A stretch of DNA of 64,000 nt from Gemmobacter sp034519525 (GTDB lineage: Bacteria; Pseudomonadota; Alphaproteobacteria; Rhodobacterales; Rhodobacteraceae). The DNA lies in contig JAXHOJ010000039.1 in the NCBI GenBank assembly GCA_034519525.1, forward strand, positions 62,001 to 126,000, written 5' to 3'. How positions within the stretch are numbered: position 1 is the first letter of the stretch; every line of letters begins with the position of its first letter. This document shows positions 59,601-64,000 of the stretch, one piece after another. The notes beneath the pieces were generated by a model that saw nothing but the letters and a program-made list of their open reading frames with translations, ran no database searches and was not told the origin of the DNA. The position numbers and the translations under genes were made by a program.

Positions 59601-62311
59601 ATGCTTGGTCTCGGCACGCTCGCGCGGAAGGTCTTCGGCACGCCGAATGACCGCAAGGTGAAATCGGTCCGTCCGATGGTCGCAAAGATCAACGCGCTGG
59701 AGCCTGAGTTTCAGGCCCTGTCCGACGAAGGGCTGATCGAAAAGACCCGCGCCTTCCAGGCCCGTGCCCAGGGCGGTGAAAGCCTGGATGCGCTGCTGCC
59801 CGAAGCCTTTGCCAACTGCCGCGAAGCCGCGCGCCGCGCGCTTGGCCTGCGTGCCTTCGATGTGCAGCTGAAAGCGGGCATCTTCCTGCATCAGGGCAAT
59901 ATCGCCGAAATGAAGACCGGCGAGGGCAAGACACTGATGGCCACCTTCCCGGCCTATCTGAATGCGCTGGCGGGCAAGGGCGTGCATGTCGTCACCGTGA
60001 ACGACTATCTGGCCAAGCGCGACGCCGAATGGATGAGCAAGGTCTATGGCCAGCTGGGCCTGACCACCGGGGTTGTCGTGCCCTTCCAGCCCGATGCCGA
60101 AAAGCGCTCCGCCTATCGCGCCGACATCACCTATGCGACCAATAACGAACTGGGCTTCGATTACCTGCGCGACAACATGAAAGCCTCGATCGAGGAAATG
60201 GCGCAGCGCGGGCATTTCTTCGCCATCGTGGACGAGGTGGACAGCATCCTGATCGACGAGGCGCGCACGCCGCTGATCATTTCCGGCCCCAGCCAGGACC
60301 GCAGCGACCTGTATGTGAAGGTCGATGCCCTGATGCCGGAACTGACGGAAGAGCATTACAAGCTGGACGAAAAGGCCCGCAACGCCACCTTCACCGAAGA
60401 GGGCAACGAGTTTCTGGAGCGCCGCCTGGCCGAGGCCTCTTGCCCGAGGGCCAGACGCTGTATGATCCCGAAAGCACCACGCTGGTGCATCACCTCAACC
60501 AGGCCCTGCGCGCGCACAAGCTGTTCCACAAGGACCAGAACTATATCGTGCGCGATGGCGAGGTGATGCTGATCGACGAATTCACCGGCCGCATGATGAA
60601 GGGCCGCCGCCTGTCGGACGGCCTGCATCAGGCGATCGAGGCCAAGGAAGGCGTGCAGATCCAGCCCGAAAACGTCACCCTGGCCTCTGTGACGTTCCAG
60701 AATTATTTCCGCCTTTACGACAAGCTGTCGGGCATGACCGGCACCGCGCTCGACCGAAGCCGACGAATTCATGGAAATCTACAAGCTGGGCGTGGTCGAA
60801 GTGCCGACCAACCGCCCCGTCGCCCGCAAGGATGACCACGATCAGGTCTATCGCACCGCCCGCGAGAAATACGAAGGCATCGTGAAGGCGATCAAAGAGG
60901 CGCATGACAAGGGCCAGCCCCTGCTGGTCGGCACCACCTCTATCGAAAAATCCGAATATCTGTCTGATCTGCTGAAGAAAGAGGGCATCGCGCATAACGT
61001 GCTGAACGCCCGCCAGCACGAACAGGAAGCGCAGATCGTGGCCGATGCAGGCCGGTTCGGCGCCGTGACCATCGCCACCAACATGGCCGGCCGCGGCACC
61101 GACATTCAGCTGGGCGGCAATGTGGAAATGAAGGTGATGGAGGCCATCGCCGCCGATCCGCACCTGCACCCCGATGAAGTGCGCGCCCGGATCGAGGCCG
61201 AACATGCCGACGAGAAAGCGCGCGTGCATGGCGGCCGGCGGTCTGTTTGTTCTGGCCACCGAACGCCACGAAAGCCGCCGCATCGACAACCAGCTGCGCG
61301 GCCGCTCGGGCCGTCAGGGCGACCCGGGCCGGTCGTCGTTCTTCCTGTCGCTGGAAGATGACCTGATGCGCATCTTCGGATCCGAACGGCTGGAATCGGT
61401 GCTGTCGAAGCTGGGGATGAAGGAAGGCGAGGCCATCGTTCACCCCTGGGTCAACAAATCGCTGGAACGCGCGCAGGCCAAGGTTGAAGGCCGCAACTTC
61501 GACATGCGCAAGCAACTGCTGAAATACGACGACGTGATGAACGACCAGCGCAAGGCGATCTTCGGCCAGCGGATGGAGATCATGCAGGCCGAAGACCTGT
61601 CAGAAATCGTGGCCGATATGCGCCATCAGCTGGTGGATGATCTGGTCGAAGATTTCATGCCCGCGAAATCCTATCCCGATCAGTGGAATGTGCCGGGGCT
61701 TTACGCCGCCTGTATCGAAAAGCTCAATCTTGACGTGCCGGTGATCGACTGGGCGAAGGAAGAGGGCGTGGATCAGGATGTGATCCGCGAAAGGCTGGAA
61801 GCCGCATCCGACAAGATGATGGATGAAAAGCTGCAGGCCTTCGGCCCCGAAACCATGCGCAACATCGAAAAGCAGCTGCTGCTGCAGACGATTGATGGCA
61901 AATGGCGCGAACATCTGCTGCGGCTGGAACATCTGCGCTCGGTTGTGGGCTTCCGGGGCTATGCGCAGCGCGATCCGCTGTCGGAATACAAGACCGAAGG
62001 CTTTGCGCTGTTCGAATCGATGCTGAACACCCTGCGACAGGACGTGACCGAACGCCTGGCGCAGGTGCGCCCCCTGACCGAAGAGGAACAGCGCGCGATG
62101 ATGGCGCAGTTCGTGGCGCAGAACCGTCCGGCCGAATCCCCCGTCACCGCGCCCGCACAGGTACCCGAAATGGCCGGGTCCGACGCCACCCCCCGTATGG
62201 CCGGATTTGATGAGGGCGACCCCGCCACCTGGGGCAACCCCGGGCGCAACGATGACTGCCCCTGCGGATCGGGTCAAGAAGTTCGCGCACTGCCACGGAC
62301 GCCTGGCCTGA
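59601..62311 (+). pseudogene. secA: SecA preprotein translocase ATPase, reading frame interrupted by four indels
   Basis: All parts of a roughly 900-residue SecA are present in order: EMKTGEGKTLMA (Walker A), VDEVDSILIDEARTPLIISG, the linker RMMKGRRLSDGLHQAIEAK, the second motor fold with NMAGRGTDIQLGG and GRSGRQGDPG, the scaffold, and the C-terminal zinc site CPCGSG...HCHG. The frame changes four times: near 60437 (net loss of one base), near 60751 (extra C in CTCG), near 61230 (extra G) and near 62275 (extra C before AAGAAG). Correcting these gives one intact protein ending at TGA 62309-62311. SecA is essential, so sequence errors are more likely than a true pseudogene. Confidence 0.93.
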
Positions 62312-62348
62312 TCCCCACCGCGGGCAGCGGCACGGCGGGCGGCGTGAG

Positions 62349-62369
62349 GCCCCGGATCAGGTCCGGGGC
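62349..62369. repeat. palindrome GCCCCGGA-TCCGGGGC
   Basis: A perfect 8-bp inverted repeat with loop TCAGG, 38 bp after the secA stop. It matches a palindromic element often seen between alphaproteobacterial genes. It could help end the secA message, though no T-run follows. Confidence 0.55.
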
Positions 62370-62418
62370 GCGTCGTGCCACCGGCGCGGTCGTGCCCGGC
62401 GACCGGCCATTGTGGTGA

Positions 62419-62441
62419 AACCACGGCAGGATGCCGTGGTT
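62419..62441. repeat. palindrome AACCACGGCA-TGCCGTGGTT
   Basis: A perfect 10-bp inverted repeat around GGA in the 218-bp gap after secA. No T-run. The stem is stable enough to act as an mRNA 3'-end structure; no other feature is visible between 62312 and 62529. Confidence 0.55.
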
Positions 62442-62529
62442 GCCGGAAACAATCCCCGCTTCTGCCACGCTAGGGCCTGCATTCCGCGCGACAACGCCGC
62501 ACAGGGGCAACGGACAGGGGTCGCAGGCC

Positions 62530-63579
62530 ATGGACAGGAAACGCAAGATCGCACTGGGTTTCGCCACGCTGGCGGTGGCGCTGGGGGCCGGACACATGGT
62601 GCAGCGCGACCGGGGTGATACCCGGCGGGCCGCACAGGCACAGACCGCCCCGACCGGCATCACGCCGCTGGCGGCAACCGCTGAACCGCACCCGCTGCGG
62701 CCATCGCCGGGGCGATACCGGACCTGCCCGGGGAAACAGTCCGCAGCCGCCGCTTCGCAGGTGAAGGCACCCCGCCGCTTCTCCGTATTCGCCGCTTCCG
62801 TTCCGGCCATCAAGGCACCGGCAACCAAGGCACCACCAAGGCACAGGATGCCCCGATCCCCGCCGCGCTGACCACCGATCCTGTGGCCACCGCGCCCGCA
62901 GCACCGCAAGCGAACGCCGAACAGGGCCGGATGCACCAGCACGCTGGACGTGGCGGCGGGCGCCAACGGCATGCTGGACCTGACGCTGATTTCGCCCTGC
63001 AGGCAATCGGTCCGCGTCGTGCTGCCATGGCGGGCTGGCCGTCACCGCACGCACCTCGACCGGTGGCGCGCTGTTCACCGCACTGCCCGCACTGGACTCG
63101 TCCGGCGAAGTGGCGGCGATGTTCCCCGATGGCACCATCGTGCGCAATTCGGCCCCGGTAGACCTGTCAGGCATGCAACGCTTTGCCGCGCAATGGATGG
63201 CCGACGACAGGTTCGGCCTGAACGCCTATGAAAACGGCGCGGCCTTTGGTGCGCCGGGCCACATCCACGGTGCGGCGCGCGGCGACGCGGGCAAAGGGGG
63301 CTGGCTGATCCAGTTGGGCGATGCGTCGGTCGATCTGCCGATGCTGGCCGGAAGTGTACACCTATCCCACCGCAACCGCGACGGTTTCGCTGGATATCGA
63401 GGCGGCCGTGACCGAGACGACGTGCGAGCGTGATCTGCTGGGGGGAAACGCTGGACAGCCGCGCCGGAACCGTCATCAAGGGCGACGTCACCCTGTCCAT
63501 GCCCGACTGTTCGGCGGTGGGCGATTTTTTGGTGTTGAACAATCTGTCGACCGGGATGACAACTGCCGCCGCTGAGTAA
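62530..63579 (+). pseudogene. secA-linked exported/anchored protein, reading frame broken by several indels
   Basis: Pieces of one protein of about 345 residues can be read by moving between frames. It starts MDRKRKIALGFATLAVALGAG (membrane anchor) at 62530. It continues as AAIAGAIPDLPGETVRSRRF near 62690, CTSTLDVAAGANGMLDLTLI near 62933 and HGGLAVTARTSTGGALFTAL near 63028. The last parts are MFPDGTIVRNSAPVDLSGMQ near 63118, VYTYPTATATVSLDIEAA near 63355 and a C-terminal SMPDCSAVGDFLVLNNLSTG ending in TAA at 63577. At least five frame changes are needed. It resembles a protein that follows secA in other Rhodobacterales, sometimes labelled translocase. Function unknown. No internal decay apart from indels is seen. 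Confidence 0.65.
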
Positions 63580-63597
63580 TGGTGCGGCTGGGGGGTC

Positions 63598-64000
63598 ATG
63601 GGCAAACGCTGGGTTTCGGCAATCGTCCTGTCGGCCCTGTTCTGCGCCGAGGCAGGCCGCGGCACAGGATGCCACGCTGACCGCACTGGACGGGGGGCTG
63701 TCTCTGTCGGGCAATCTGCTGGGGTTTGATGGCGAATATTTTCGTCTGGATACGGACTATGGCGTGCTGACTGTCGATGCGGCGGGCGTGATCTGCACAG
63801 GTCCCGCCTGCCCCGATCTGACCGCCCCCTTTGCCCTGATCCGCGTGACAGGGGCCGCCGAACCGGCCCGCGCCCTGCTGCCGCCCCTTCTAGCAGCCTT
63901 TGCCCACAGCCGGGGTCTGACGTTCACGCCGGATGGCGATGCGGGGGCCGTGCTGGCCGACCCGGTCTCGGGCGAGCCGCTTGCCGAGTTCACCTTGCCC
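63598..64000 (+). pseudogene. N-terminus of exported substrate-binding/OmpA-type protein, broken by one indel and cut by the window edge
   Basis: From the ATG at 63598 a signal peptide is read (MGKRWVSAIVLSALFCAEA). An extra G near 63655 shifts the frame, after which AAAQDATLTALDGGLSLSG and LLGFDGEYFRLDTDYGVLTV continue in the frame starting at 63656 and stay open to the last base. The sequence DGGLSLSGNLLGFDGEYFRL is typical of the N-terminal domain of Rhodobacterales proteins annotated as phosphate ABC substrate-binding/OmpA family. The rest lies beyond the window. Confidence 0.6.

Overview
This is a GC-rich (about two-thirds G+C), densely coded alphaproteobacterial chromosome segment, most likely from the Rhodobacteraceae/Paracoccaceae. 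The indications are the gene order mutT-argJ-parvulin isomerase-secA next to rimP-nusA-ylxR-infB, a bcsA/B/Z operon of Rhodobacter type, a sitABCD-like metal transporter behind a Fur-family box, and a lanthanide-type methanol dehydrogenase cluster with XoxG and XoxJ. I see no tRNA, rRNA, CRISPR array, insertion sequence or prophage.

Layout. 0-5.4 kb: a siderophore-interacting flavoprotein, 2-dehydropantoate reductase, and a Mn/Fe ABC importer (sitABCD, minus strand). 5.7-7.1 kb: a secreted subtilisin-like peptidase with an Asp/Arg-rich segment. 7.2-11.9 kb: a B12 uptake operon (btuB-F-C-D) headed by a cobalamin riboswitch. 12.0-17.3 kb: a lipid A modification locus (PepSY protein, cytochrome b561, EptA, DgkA) divergent from an OmpR-type regulator and a sensor kinase broken by one frameshift. 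17.3-26.9 kb: a cellulose operon (BcsN-like, BcsA, BcsB, BcsZ, a helical-repeat protein) followed by a GGDEF enzyme that could make the c-di-GMP sensed by the PilZ domain of BcsA. 27.2-33.5 kb: an AbrB-family membrane protein and an RND efflux system with two adaptors.

33.5-50.6 kb is the most interesting region. It is a PQQ/lanthanide alcohol oxidation island: XoxF with the extra lanthanide-binding Asp, XoxG, XoxJ, another cytochrome c, a five-gene transporter like the Pseudomonas PedA1A2BC / Methylobacterium Lut lanthanide systems, a second ABC transporter whose permease lies 14 kb from its binding protein and ATPase, a NosR-like flavo-iron-sulfur membrane protein paired with its flavin transferase ApbE, and two paralogous Sel1-like periplasmic proteins. 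A short motif (WTGGTCG) recurs at the promoters of this island. Two of the copies are direct repeats spaced by 22 bp and two by 33 bp, i.e. whole helical turns, which suggests one shared regulator.

50.6-59.4 kb is core housekeeping: rimP-nusA-ylxR-infB behind a clear sigma-70 promoter and a leader terminator, then a 46-residue orphan gene, mutT, argJ and a parvulin isomerase. From 60.4 kb to about 63.7 kb the reading frames of secA and its two downstream genes are broken by many single-base indels while the encoded protein sequence stays recognisable. This looks like local sequence error rather than decay, and the last 3.6 kb should be read with that in mind.
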